Shown: positions 1 to 13,900 of the stretch, one piece after another
Layout of the letters: each line of letters begins with the position of its first letter
Numbering within the stretch: position 1 is the first letter of the stretch
Source of the DNA: Asterias rubens
Taxonomy: Eukaryota; Echinodermata; Asteroidea; Forcipulatida; Asteriidae
Direction: 5' to 3'
DNA: 64,000 bases
Assembly (NCBI RefSeq): GCF_902459465.1
Contig: NC_047070.1
Location: 3,710,054 to 3,774,053, forward strand
Translations under genes and position numbers: made by a program
The notes under the pieces: model-generated
Told to the model about the DNA's origin: nothing
Seen by the model: the letters and a program-made list of their open reading frames with translations, nothing else
Database searches by the model: none

Positions 1-292
1 CCAAAACTCAGAAAAACTTATTTAAAAAACTTTTAAATGACAACTTCAAAATCATGTTTATTGAGGAATCAACTGCATGCGCAAGCTAATGGGTAAGTGC
101 ATCGCGTGCGCAGTTGGTTTCTTTTTAATAAATAATAATATTTTCATTTAGAATTTGATTAATAACAACGATGGGAATAAAATAAAGGAATGAAAGAATA
201 TTTGTAGAGCTAGGGGAGCTTGGAACACAGGATTTTGTCTATCGTCACTTACAACTTGCATCAACTTGTCCAACTATTTCTAGCAATATCGG

Positions 293-668
293 TTAAAGGG
301 AAGGTACACGCTTGGGAATTGTCAAAGACCAGTCTTCTCACTTGGTGAATCCCATCATAAACATAAAATAACGAGCCTGTGAAAATTTGGGCTCAATTGG
401 TCATCGAAGTTGCGAGAAAATGATAAAAGAAAAAACACCCTTGTTGGACGAATTTGTGTGCTTTCAGATCGGAATAAAAGACTTCTGGCCAGAAGTCTTT
501 TATTATTTTAGTGAGAAATTACCTCTTCCTCAAAAAATACGTTACTTCAGAGGGAGTCGTTTCCCACAATGTTTGATACTATCAACAGCTCTCCAATGCT
601 CGTTACCAAGTCAGTTTTTAAGTTAATATTTGTTTTGAGTAACTACCAAACGTGTACCTTCCCTTTAA
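293..668 (+). mobile_element. TTAA-flanked MITE, family A (variant ends)
   Basis: The ends are TTAAAGGGAAGGTACACG and its exact reverse complement, with TTAA at both borders. The interior matches the family found at 4350, 6055, 8330, 13915, 16318, 23149, 30928 and 40214. There is no transposase reading frame, so this is a non-autonomous DNA transposon. TTAA targets are used by piggyBac and Kolobok superfamilies; which one applies is not decided. Confidence 0.85.
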
Positions 669-935
669 CACACCATACACAGGCTCCATTGCTTGATTAT
701 TGTTTTTAAATAAACTTTAAAAAAAACTTTGAACAGATATAGATAACCTATGGAAGAAAATTGACAAAAGTCTTTGTGAAAAAGGGCCAATTCGAAAGGT
801 TTTGTGGCAAGTTCCAGGGCTGGAATCTGGATTCATGAAGAGGGCAAGGCGATTTCCATTTTGTAAAGGGCACACTCGGTTGCAAAATCTTAAAGTCTAT
901 AGAAAACCTTTGGAGGGACACTGAGGCAGAGACAT

Positions 936-1216
936 GGCCCCAATTTCATAGCGCTGCTTAACGGTAAGCAAATTTGCGTGCTTACTGTAGCAAAAAAATT
1001 TGCTTAAGCCTTAGCGTTTTTCACAAGTTAGCAGAAAAATTGGGCGGCCATATTGCGTGTTTACCGCGGATTTGCAGTGTGATGTCATTTATTTTCGTGC
1101 AGACACCGGATGGTTGGCATGCCTTTTCGTGTGCTTACGGTTAGCAGCACTATGAAATAGGAATTGCACAGTAAGCACAAAATCGGCCGCTAAGCAGCGC
1201 TATGAAATTGGGCCCT
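936..1216. repeat. palindromic repeat with GGGCCCAATTTCATAG ends, long subtype
   Basis: Starts with GGCCCCAATTTCATAGCG and ends with its near reverse complement. The interior has repeated GCTTAGC/GCTAAGC blocks and a CpG-bearing middle. A copy in inverted orientation lies at 32676-32960. Related shorter members occur at 14878, 31611, 42698, 50191 and 51151. Behaves like a fold-back MITE family. Confidence 0.8.
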
Positions 1217-1289
1217 GGTTATTGGCAAGCTCTTTTCTCAATCATGTCCAATGCGAGAAGTTTGAAAAACATCCATTTAAAATAAATAC

Positions 1290-1574
1290 GACATCAATAT
1301 GGTTTGCGGTAACACATGTGTGTATCTACTTGCCAGGTAGAGTTGTTCTTAGAGAACCGTCTTGCTTAATTCTACTACCGCGGAGTAGATTGCTCAGGTG
1401 TTCGGGAGACTTCTCAGTTCTAAAAAGAACTGTCCTGCTTATTAACTAATACCCGAGCGGAAGGTATAGAAAGACAGTTCTCCAAGAACAGCTCTACCTG
1501 GCAAGTAGATACACGCATGGTGTTACCGCAAACCAAATATATATTGAATCCTCACCATGCAATGCCTCAAATCC
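1290..1574. repeat. palindromic repeat family K (TTTGCGGTAACACCATG type)
   Basis: GGTTTGCGGTAACACATGTG near the left end is mirrored by CATGGTGTTACCGCAAACC near the right end. The middle contains CAGTTCT and AGAACTG blocks. The right edge runs CACCATGCAATGCCTCAAAT. Related copies lie at 34594-34809 and 38000-38150. Confidence 0.75.
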
Positions 1575-1955
1575 TTTATAAATACAACATCGCTCACACA
1601 ACTTATTTAAAAAAATAATTTAAACAAATTTAAAAAACATCAACAAATTTCTACAACAAGGATTTGTGTTGCCTTAGTATCCAAGAGTCAATAGTGTTTT
1701 GGGTCAGAATGCCCTCTCATGATAACATGGATGAACGATTGATGAAAAGTTTTGAGCACATAAAAAAATAAAATTGATTACGTATGAAAATGGCACTTTT
1801 GGAATACATAAAATAGATCATAAATGTACGACCTTGGACAGGATTTAAATAAATAACACAATCAACAAATACCTTGTGTTTCATGGAAGTAGTGCAATCA
1901 TACTAGACACCTAAATTCCTCAAGAATACTTAACAATTCCTGGCATTGAGAAATG

Positions 1956-4900
1956 TTACTTATCTGTCCGTTCAACCAGGACATAGTCCCTTCCTTTAGT
2001 CTGGATGCACTTATCGATAGTTTGCAGGACAGTTGCTAGACGCCTGTCCATAGCCCGAAGATGATGTTCCGTTACCACCGGGGCGAGAGGGTCATGTAAC
2101 ATGGATGTGCGGAGAAGATCGCTCAGGCGTGACTCAGGCCGGGTCAGCGTTTGGAAATGAAGGTAGGTGGAACGTCGGACCCTTTATAAAAAATTTAAAA
2201 AAAACTATGAACAAAAAATTGTTTTTTAAAGATTCCTAGCTTCTTCCGTTTTACTTCCGCTTCATCCATTACAAAGCTTCATTCATTTGGTTGTGCAGTG
2301 TTTACAGACATGTGAACTACAGTCATACTAAATTAAACTGGGAAGGTTCGTCTTAACTTTCAATCCAAACCAGACTAACATCAGATGGAGTCAACAAAAT
2401 ATAAAAATAAGTCGCCATAATCAAATGGTCACACCATGAAGTTCCAATCGATATTTGCAGTTTGTTTTTGTTTTTTTATATACGTTATTTAAATCACTCA
2501 GGTGGGATTCAAACCCACAACTTCTGCATTGCTTGAGCAGACATCACGCCACTATACCACTGAGCTAACCCAGTGCCTAGAGGCAGGACAGATCCCATAT
2601 TATCATATTGACCCCTTGCACGCGCGTCACACGCGGCGACTGATGCCACGCTCACCATGTTGGTGGGCAGTTTGGTTTACGTGTATTAACGCCGCGTCGC
2701 CTAAAATGCCTAAAACGCACAGCATACTCTATGCAAAGAGTTATATATGAAAACGCACATCGAAATTGCCCACCAGTATGGCGCATTCAAGATTTTTCTG
2801 ATGATACCGTCAGGTGAAATGGGTCAATACCAAAATGGGCATTTCTACATGGATTCAGATATTTATAAAATTTAACCGGAACAAAAGCCATCTGCTATCT
2901 CAATTGAACAATAACATAATCATATAATTGTAAATAACTTTATTATAATCCATATGTTGTTTGTAAACTAATTAATTATCCAATCCCTAATAAGCCTTTT
3001 TGAGATATGGCGGACACAATGCTACAACACACTTTCAGGTTTGGGTAAATTTATGTGTTATACACCTAAACCAAACAGTACACTCCTAGCGCGTCCGCCA
3101 TACATGTACCTCAAAAAGGCTTATGAATTGTGTGTCTGGGATTTTTCCATCAGAGAGTCAACTGTTTGACGAAGAAACATCATTACTATTAATTGTCGTC
3201 TGCAAGCGTGGTCAACCCCATTTACATGACAAAAGAAGCACTCATACTAATTAAACCAATCATTACACAATTAGAGACGCTATTGGCTAGTGTATGGTAA
3301 TCAACAATTTGTGAGACTTGCATGGTCTATTACTATATAGGTCGGACGTGATAGCCTGTTGAAAAAAACCTCTGATTAAGCACAAAGCTGAAGTTTGAAA
3401 GGCCTAGGGTGTTCCATATGGTTTTATCTTCATTTTTTTATGAATTTGATCTTACTAATTTTGGTTTTACCCGTACACTGTTTTGTGTCAGCACTGTATA
3501 CTGAGTACTTTCCCGACTCCTGTAATGAGAATACAATTTCTTTATTCCTATTGGTCGAGAGCAACGGCCGAGACAGGCGATACGCGCGACGCGCACAGCA
3601 TTCCCTTATAAGGAGTTGTTTACCAGAGGGCCTTGACTGGGCCTTACCATTTCATAGCTGGAGGGGTGTTGTGTTGAAAGAAGTGTTGATGTTTTTTGAC
3701 CGAAAAGGTATTTATGAATGGGAATCAAAGTGTGTTGAATCGATTTTCAACTAGTGGTTTAAACCCGCCGTGGCCTGGTTCTTGATAATTTACCTCGACT
3801 TCGTCTTGGTAAATTTATCAAGAACCAGGCCTCGCTGGGATTAAACCACTAGTTGAAAACCTCTTCACCACACATTGATTCCCTTATTATAATTTTGATC
3901 TTACGTGTAGTTAAAAAACATTTTTTTTAAAAGTGTTTCTATTTTAGGGGGAAGGGGGTTTAAAAATCACAATTTCCCTGTTGATTAAATAATCAGGAAA
4001 ATTTCATCCCTGTATATGGCGCATGACAGAGACATGATTAGTAACATACTTGCAGCATTGGTAGACGGGAGCGAGGAACGTGATGTCATCCTCATGAGGG
4101 TTGCCAAATCCTTTACCATTGTCAAGAAACACAATGAATCCATTCCTTGTGTATTTACGCAGCATATCAAAGTGATGACGATCATAATTACCTATACCAA
4201 GAAAAAGAAATTAGATTTTTTTTTATCAATGAGCTACAAAACAACCACAAATACTTGTATCTATTGAATACATACTCCAAAATGATTTTTTAGTATTGAC
4301 CCCTTGCACGCGCGTCACACGCGGCGACTGATGCCACGCTCACCATGTTGGCACTGGACACTATCGGTAATTTTCAAAGACCAGTCTTCTCACTTGGTAT
4401 ATATATATGCATAAAAAACAAACCTGTGAAAGTTTCAGCTCAATTGGTCATCGAGTTTCCGAGAAAATAATGAAAGAAAAAACACCCTTGTCACACGAAG
4501 TTGTGTGCTTTCAGATGTTTGATTTCAATACCTCAAAATCTAATTCTGAGGTCTCAAAATCAAATTCATGAAAAATTAGTTTTTTCTCAAAAACTACGTT
4601 ACTTCAGAGGGAGCCGTTTCTCACAGTGTTTTATACTATCAACAGCTCTCCATTACTTGTTACCAAGTAAGGTTTTATGCCAATAATTATTTTAAGTAAT
4701 TACCAATAGTGTCCACTGCATTTAAAATATAAGATTTTATGTTTTCTTCTCTTTGGCTGTGACCAAAATCTTGCATGCTGGGCAGAAACTCCAGCGTCTG
4801 AGGCTCTTTTGAAAGCATGTGAGGTCACAGGTCACATGGTCTACGCTCCTACTCCAGCCGTCAATTTCACCAAACTCTTCGTAACTTCGGATTAATCTTG

Positions 4901-7900
4901 TGACTTAGGCTGAGTTAAGTTCCGTATCCATAGATGATAGGACGAATTGAACCCATCCTAAGTTAGGATGAGTTACTCGTCCTAACTGGAGATTAATCCT
5001 AGCGTTTCGTGAAATCGGCTGCTTGTCAGCAAGTTGACCAACCATTCAAAACCATTCAATTGCATGGGTTGTGTAAGGTGGCACAGCTGTGCATAGAACT
5101 ACTTAGGTACAATTAAATCAAGCTAGAAGCAGAAAATACTTGTTGACAAGTTTCTTTGCTAAGCAAATATTTAGTAGGACACCATTCACATAATGTAAAC
5201 TTAAGGTAATTTTGGCTGGTAACCTGATTCTGTTCAGCAATACTTTTTTTGTACAAACACGTTTCATGTCCACACAGGACACAATCTGATATATTTTTAC
5301 ATAACCACGTTACTTCAACATGAAATGCTCCTCAAAATGCTTTATACTATCGAAAGCTGCTTAAATGCTTCTCACCAAACATTTTTGTTGCCAATAGACC
5401 AATCCAACGAGACGAAATTGGTAGGGCCCGCTGTTGAAAAGATTAATAACTGCGGTGTCTTTGTGCATAATCTAGGCATTGAACACACCGCAGCAAACTG
5501 CGCGTGGTACTCAACACTTGTGCGCCCGGTGCGCATCGGATTGGTCGTCGGATTGGTCAATAATTTTAAGAGTGGTTACCAAACTGTAAAGGGGGTTCTA
5601 CATCCTTACAAAATGTATAACTTCTCGTTAAGAGAAGCGAGATTTCTTACGTATAAAGAAATCAAATATTCCTTGCTCGATGAGATCCAGGAAGTATCGA
5701 CCATTCATCCAGACTGGTTGCTGGAACAAAAGGACAAACAAATGAAATTTCTTTTTTACAATGTGTACATTGTCATTTACAGACCATTAAACCACATTAT
5801 TGATCTATTTTGCATAATCAAAGGCCATGCGCGTAGAAAAATGTAATCAAAGACAAATTATACCTCTGGCCTGTGGATTTGCTCGATAGTTGTAATCTTA
5901 CAAATATGTTGATATTATAAACAATCAAACTAACCTGTGAAATTTGGTAGTGCTTTCTAGATATATTGCCGAAAATCACTGGATGTGCTTCAGCCAAAAA
6001 ATTAGTAAACATCAAAACTGTGTTTTTGTTGTTCTCAAATTGCAACTAATGATCTTAAAGACATGGACACTAATGGTTATTACACAAAATATTTGTTAGA
6101 ATAAAAGCTAACTTGGTAACGAGCAATGGAGAGCTGTTAATAGAACACAAAATATTTTGACAAACAGCCCCCTCTGAAGTAACATAGTTTTTGAGAAAGA
6201 GGTAACTTCTCTCACATAATAAAAGACTTCAACTGAAGCCGTTCTATCATGCATCTGAAAGCACACACAAAGTAATGCAACAAGGGTGTTTTTTCTTTCA
6301 TTATTCTCTTGCATATTTGATGATCAATTGAGCTCAACTTTTCAAAGGTTTGTGTTATTTTATGCATATAGATGTTGGGATACACCGAGTGAGAATACTG
6401 GTCTATGGTATTAATTACCAAACGTGTCCAGTGCCTATTACGATAAAACACCAAAACAAACCTCCAAAAAATCCTGGCATATGTTTTTCCCCTTCCACCT
6501 GGAGAAACAAGAAAACAAAAGAGGGTTGTTCAAAAAAAGAAAAAGAAAAAAAAAGATAAAAAAGAGAAACTTTGAAATTAGGAAAAAGATTATAAAAAAA
6601 AACCAATTTTGCGAAACTTCACTTAGTTTGGGGTTGGGTTATTTTTCTGTTTAAACTTTGAAATTTGTGTACTTGGCATTGTATTTAATACATGCTAGTT
6701 TTTTTTCTTTTTAAGCTCTGAAATTTGTATACTTGGCATTGTATTTAATACATGCTAGTGAAAAATACTTGTGGGTGACCCCAAATGTTGTCTGACTCAA
6801 CCGACAGGAAACCCCTGGGTCATTTTACTTACACTTTAGACTCTTTGACCCCTTGACTCCACGGGTACACCCGCTCAAATATCGGGATACCTCCATAAAA
6901 CGACGGCAAGAACTGACATAAGGATATCTCCATCATGTCCCCCTTGGCACAAATGGGATGTTCCTCGTTGCAGAACCATGGCGCACACTTGCCAAAGAAG
7001 CAAATATTCCCATCTGCAAGGAAGTCAAAATCAAACTAGAAATTATCAAGTTGTGTTCTGGATAACTTTGAAGCTAATTATTGTTTGAAGCTTTGCATGG
7101 TGTGGATAAATAGGTAGAAACAACGTTTCAAACAGAGTTTTATCTGCTCATTTCCTGAAGACGTCCAGGGTATACTGTTTGATACGTCGAGTCCACACCA
7201 ACTCTTTTCAAAGCCAACACTCCCACAACAGAAATTTACACATGGTTGTACAAGCAAATTTACTATTTAATTGAAGTCTATTCCTAATAGCTTTGAATCT
7301 AGTTATTAAGGAATGGAATGTTTCATATTTTATTAAATGTTTCATACGGTAAATAAAAATCTGCATCCCCCTATTCTTTGAAGTGACTCCTCTCCTGCCG
7401 CTTCCCAGGTTGTATCATAAACTTGGGTGTGACCTCTAGCTATGCAACAATTACAGGTTGTCACCCCCGAACAAAGATATTGAAAAGAAAAAAAAAGCAG
7501 AATATCCCTGAAAGGCAAAATCTTGGAAACGTGTTCTTGAATTCATCTGGCCAAACTATTTGAATAATCATATGATAAAATAAGCAGAATAACATGTTGG
7601 GAATTCATCCTCATCAGTAAATCATTTTTTGTATACGAGTCGTCTCTGTACTGTGGTGCTTCCGGTAATAAGATGATTGAAAAAAAAAACAGAAACATGG
7701 CATGTTTTGACATGTGACAATAAATTTTGTCACACTCTGCCCTATCAGTTAGTTTAGAAATGAAATGCTGGCATTTAGGGCTGGTTAGCTCAGTTGGTGG
7801 AGCTCCGGCACAAGAATTCGGAGCTAGTAAAAAAAAAAAACTTCTTAATTAAAATTGGCTGTGGAGGGCAGAGAAGCATGGAGACAAGTTTTTTTAAAAC

Positions 7901-10900
7901 AAGGGGAGTGGAGGAGTAGATGAAATGAACTAAACAGTTTTAAATTATTCTCATACTACAGTTAGATCCCTTCCTGTCTTTCACAAGATTATGATATAAA
8001 TATCTGAATCTGAAAGAAAAGAAATCATACAAATTTCTAGATTATACTTTTTTTTCTTTTTCTTTTCTTTCTTTTTTAGAAACAAAATATGTCTTACCTT
8101 TTCTGAAGACCGTCTCGAGCAACTCCTGGTCTTTGGAATTGAGAAGGAGTTCCTGTGTGAGATTAATGAGTCTCCCAGCGCAGGGACACACTCTCCTAAA
8201 ACCAAGGATTCTAACAGAAGAAGATAAACGTCACGCGGAAAATAGTTTATAAAAGGTTTTGGAAAGAAAATGAGCAGAAATAGAATCCTTTTTGGAAAGC
8301 TGCACTCATACAGTAGTTGAGTTGGGAGCTTAAAGGCAGTGGACACTATTGGTAATTACTCAAAATAATTATTAGCATAAAACCTCACTTGGTAGCGAGT
8401 AATGGGGAGAGGTTGATACAATAAAACATTGTGAGAAATGGCTCCCTCTGAAGTGATGTAGTTTTCGAGAAAGAAGTAATTTTCCCTGAATTTGATTTCG
8501 AGACCTCAGATTTAGAATTTGAGGTCACGAAATCAAGCATCTGAAAGCGCACAACTTCGTGTGACAAGAGTGTTTTTTTCTTTCAATATTATCTCGCAAC
8601 TTCGACGACCAATTGAGATCAAATTTTCACAAGTTTGTTATTTTATGCATATGTTGAGATACACCAACTGAGAAGACTAGTCTTTGACAATTACCAATAG
8701 TGTCCAGTGTCTTTAAATGGAAAATCATTTTCACCACCCATTTTTATAAACATTTCACACTACATGACCCTATCAGCTATGACAGACCCCAAAACAATAT
8801 CCATATTTAAAAAAATAATAATAATAAATAAATTAAAAACAAAGTTCTGCCTACTGACCCTAAATTTGTTTTCATTCCCCTACCATTTGTTTAAATTTGT
8901 CCTTCGTATGCCCCAAATTGTGTAACCAATAAACTTTCAGATCGGATATGATCAAGATTTTTTGTTTTCCTTTTTGGGGGGAGGGGGGGGGGGAATAACA
9001 CTCATTCTACAAGAATTGTTTACACAGATTGGAACAATTGCATTAGAAGCCAGTATATAAATATATTTACTTGTCTAGATGGAATGCAGCTATTTCAGCA
9101 TTGTGACGCTCTTGGTCTAACCAGAAAGGTTCCTTTTTGTTGTACTTGTAAACAAACTCCCTTGACGCCCTGTGAATAGAAGAAAACACTTAAATAGTAG
9201 CTCCTTTTTAACTTGATTTGCTACTTTCGCACAACGAAGTGCGGCTGTCAGGTGCAGTCTTGATGCTTAATTCAGTGTGTTAGTTGTCACTTTAAGCTTT
9301 GGTATGCTCTTTTCAGCCAGGATAAAACTCAAGACCCCATCACTTATATAGTCGTACAATATTTCATTTCATTTCTTTTATTTGTCTCAGATCGTGGCCC
9401 ATGGGCCAAATTGCAAAGGGTAACATTCACAACAGTAAATACTAAAAACAATATACCTAAGTGTTTCTTTCTGGCAGCAAAACAGGTTTTGACCTTTGCT
9501 CTGTAAGGGGCCCAGCAATTGCGACCCATTCAAACACTCAAACAAATATTCTACTTTTTACGTCCCTGGGCAGACATCCTTTGTTGATGTCCATTGTCCC
9601 TGTGCATTAGCAACCTCCAATACACTTTGTACAAAAAATTCCTTGTGGGACTCCCCAGTCTCTAGAATTCCCCTATGGGTACCTTTTGGTTTCCCCTTTG
9701 TGTCTTGTCCTTGGTCTTAATAAGGAAGCGGATATCAAAACACTTTTAAAAACTTGTGGGAGGGGTAGGGTTAGGGTTAAATTATAGTAAGCATTTCAAT
9801 GTTCTTTTCCCAACACAGAAATATACAGCAGTGCTTTTTAGGAAGACGACATAATTATTTACTTCCTCTAAATTTAGGGGAATACATGTACATACATGAC
9901 AAAAAAAGTCTTCTTTTGATATTGTACATGCATGTATACATGTACTATGTACATCCTTTCTTCTAAAAAAAGTAATGCAGTTTTTTTAAAGGAAACTGTT
10001 CAAGAAGGTAAACCCTAACGGTAAGGATATCAGAAAAAAAATAGAGGTTATAAATGAAGGAAAAAAAAGTTCCATGGCCCGACATTTTGACCCTAGCAGA
10101 GTCTTTCTCGAAGGCTAAATGACAACACAACAAACATGAACAAGTACGTCTACATGACACTCCTCTTTGTAGTCTTTGGCATCAAAATCTGCCTAGAATG
10201 CATATTGTATACTCTTTTTATACGCACTTAATACCCCTCTCAAACTTCACAGGGTGCTTTTGGGCTCTGATGGCAAAGTGACCCTCCTTTAAAAATTCAT
10301 CTCCCATTTAGATACCACACCTACCCCAGCCCCAAACAAACCCTTTATTATTACTCACCTCATAGGCTTCACAATGGCTCTGTTTCCGTCAGCTAATCTG
10401 ACATCCAGCTTTGCTTGACTTCCTCCGACGAACAAGGACATGTTGACTATCTTAACAGTGGCCAAGTCATTGAGCAGACTGGCCATGTAGGGGGCGTCTT
10501 CAGAGTAAAGAGCGTCCTGGTGAATGTCTGAATGAAACTGCTGCCATGGATGACCAGTCCTATTATCGTGAACAGAAAAAAAAAGATAATTGTAAAATGA
10601 CCAGTTTTGTGGACCATTTAAGCAAGAGGCACGCTTACTCAAAATGTGATTCTTGTAAGCAGGGCCCAAATTTCATGGCTCTGCTTATCGCCGAATTCTG
10701 CGCTCACCATTCTCTGCTTATGTGCAAACACTGACTATCTGTGCTAGCTGTGTAAGACTGTACTTTTGAAGCAGGGACAGACAAGCCTTAATTGTTCGTC
10801 AAAGCGCATTTCAAGCAACAACAGAAAAATAGATAAATCGTAAAAGGACGAATTTTCAGGAAGAAAAACTAGATCTAAACATTGTTAGATTAACATATAA

Positions 10901-13900
10901 ATTTACAGCTTTTCAGGATAATTGGAAGCAAAAAAATGGCATAGCACATTTCTTTGCTTTAGAAGCAATAAATCAGGGGTTGGGCACCAGTTGTTAAATT
11001 GCAAACTTAATAATTTTGGTTGGTTGTGCACAAGCAAATTGAGAAGGGGTGTTTACTTACAAATATTTGTATAGCAGTTTTTACTTTTACTTGTAAAAAT
11101 CAGTTTCAGAAATGCCTTGATAGAAAACAACGACAATTTGTTAAAACCTCTGTTTCAGCTTACGTGCATAAAACTAAAGGGTAAAGGCCAATGTACTTTA
11201 CAAATCTTTGTTTTACAACAGAGAGTCAGCATACAAATAGATTGTACGCATGCTCACTCTAGTTAAATTACTTTATGAATGAGTCACGACATCCTACCGG
11301 CACGATGGGACAGCAGTGCATACAATGTGGATGCCAAAATTAGCCATAGACTGTAGATAGTGAGCTTGAGCTGTGTACGAATTAGCCGGCTAGCGGCGAC
11401 AGCGGGATCTTTGGGTCATCGAGTGTTGAAGCATACGATGTCTTTAGTAACAACCTTTGGTAACAGTCAAAGCCGTAGCTGCCAAATTGGACCCGGCCAC
11501 AGATTACATATTTTTAAAAGCAATTGCAGAGACAAAAAAGGGACAGTAATGAGATTTGTCTGGAACCTCCAACTGGACCCAGTGTCATAAAGACTGTTTA
11601 CAGGCGCACAAACTCGCTTAAAACATAATAGTACTTAGCAGAGTCAGGTAACCAGCCCAAAATTACATTAAAGGAACGTTACAGAATTGGTAAGAGAAAA
11701 AAAATCGTGAAGATCACAGATGATGATAGAAGAAAACATCCTTTGAAATATTTCTGTCTGAAATTTCACTTTTCGCGTTTGGATTTTATCGCTCAGTGAG
11801 CGTTTTATTCATTTTTGTTTTGGCATCGATGCAATGCAAGATTTGTAATCGGTTTTTCACTATTCTCTTGTGACCCAGATGGCCAATCGATCTCAAACTT
11901 CTACAGGTTTGTCAGTTTATGTAGGTGGTGGATCACATACATGTAAAGTGCTTACACTGCCAGCAACTTTTTTGCTAGCAAAACCAATTCTGTAATGTTC
12001 CTTTAAGTTTGCCTTGTTGTGGCTGGTGCCCGACTCAATTTTTGCTTAGCAAAGAAATTTCTTGAGCAGTATTTTCTGCATTTTTATAAACAGTTTTATG
12101 AATGATCCCTGTGAAATGGTAGTCGTGCGTTCCTTTATTGTTGCACCAATGGAATGGAATGATCTTCCGTCAAACATTTATGCAGCTCATACAGGGTTGA
12201 GGGTTCTCCTAGAATGTTTCAAATCGGTGGGGCAGTCTGGACACAATTGTTTTATGATTTGCACAGGACTGATACTTGGCGGAGGCAACAAAGGCAATTG
12301 CCTCCACGCCCCCTGGTCATTGCCTTGGTGCCCTTGGAATCCTCTACTATGGAGAAATCTACAGTTTTCTCACTTAGGGTGCCCTTTATTATGGAGAAAA
12401 TGCCTTGGTGCCCTTGCCATTTAAAAAATGAAGCATGCATGCCTGTCAGTAGCTTGTTGAATTGAAACAGCGTCCACAAAAATGTTTTACTTTATTGTTG
12501 CCTTGATAAAAACAAGATTACCAACCAACTGTCCACATAATCCTGTTTTTATCAAGGAAGATATTTCAGGCTAAGCAAGTTATGGTGCTTAGCAGCTCTA
12601 TGAAATTAGGCAAGGTTCCTTCAGGATTTGAGCACAACAAAAGATGACATTTGGAACAACAGCCTGAATGTTTTCATAGAAAGCATTGGATCCACCTGTT
12701 ACACTCATACAGAAAAAACAATCAAAGAAATATTTTGCTTGTACAGTTTTATAGCTGTCCGGAAATAATGAGTTATTGATTGAGTTCTATATCTAGCTAA
12801 TGGTTCAAGGAATATGCAACAAATGGAAATTTGGCTGGTACTCCTGTTTTTATCATGCTAAGCAAATTTTGGTTCTTAGCAGCTCTATGAAATGAGGCCA
12901 GATTCCTTCAGGATTTGAGCACAACAAAAGATGACATTTGGAACAGCAGCCTGAATGTTTCCATAGAAAGCATTGGATCCAACTGTTACACTGTATCCGG
13001 AAATAAATAAAGAGTTATTGATTGAGTTCTATATCTAGCTAATGGTTCTTCAGCAGCAGTGCTTGGGGGCATGTGGCTTGGCTAAGGCGGCGCAGCTTGC
13101 AGCAGCTGTTTTGGATGGGATGCAAAAGGGATGCCAACTTTCTGTGGGCGGACCAAAGATACGCTGGGCGGACAGCATTTGAGAATGATCAGCTTGTAAT
13201 AAATACATTGCTCTACGTCTACACAGTTCAGGATAATAATAATAATAATAATGAACCAGTTTTGTAGAGCGCATATCACAATCACAGAGAAGTCCCTATG
13301 CGCTTAGAGATGAAAACACAAGAGAAGCAAAAGTTAATAGAGATGTGAAGTAAATACATAAGCACAAATTTGTTGATACAGAAAGAAGTACTGAAGGCTA
13401 TTGCAAAAATAAATGTGTTTTTAACTTTGTCTTAAATAAATTCACTGTTTGAGCTTGTTTTATGGTGTCCGGAAGACTATTCCATAATTCTGCTGCTGCT
13501 GCTGCTGCTGCAAAAGCTCTGGCCCCATAAAATTTAGTAAAAGTCGAGGATTTGGGAAATTTTTCAAAATGTACATTACATTAAACTTACATGGTTTGAA
13601 GATAATGATAGTGGAAAGCTTCCCTTCAAATCTTGCTTACTGAGGTGCTGTAGTTTTTGAGAAATGAGTTAAACAATGTTATGAAAATACGTTTGTAATG
13701 ATTAATATAATTTTCGTCTCATGAGCAAAAAAAAATTCATGACATTGTTTAACTCATTTCCCAAAAACTACAGCACCTCAGAACGTAGTAAATTCAGGGA
13801 AGCTTTCTATACATGTGTGTCATTACTCTTCAAACTGTGTAAGTTTAGCGTAAATCTGTGGACATTGTGTTTTTTGTCCTACAAAAGTTACATACATGTA

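Larger units (their letters stand above)
1..1955. other. flank downstream of FAM20-like gene; repeats only
   Basis: No coding sequence recognised. The stretch holds a TTAA-flanked MITE (293-668), a GGCCC-ended palindromic repeat (936-1216) and another palindromic repeat (1290-1574). The remainder is AT-rich sequence that presumably contains the FAM20 3' UTR next to 1955. Confidence 0.5.

Noticed and set aside
387-626. Short frames inside family A MITEs (also near 4501, 8385, 14034, 16334, 23307, 40391)
   Set aside because: The same frames recur because the MITE sequence recurs; there are no coding motifs and the frames break differently in each copy.
5325-5846. Open reading frame of 173 codons on the plus strand
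   Set aside because: It runs antisense across the FAM20 exon at 5651-5720 and intron sequence, shows no family pattern, and the minus-strand exon has splice sites and clear homology.
5818-6045. Possible FAM20 exon near 5942-6000 on the minus strand, ending CAG before GTTAGT
   Set aside because: None of its acceptors fits the required phase without a stop, while the microexon at 6462-6498 fits both phase and homology.
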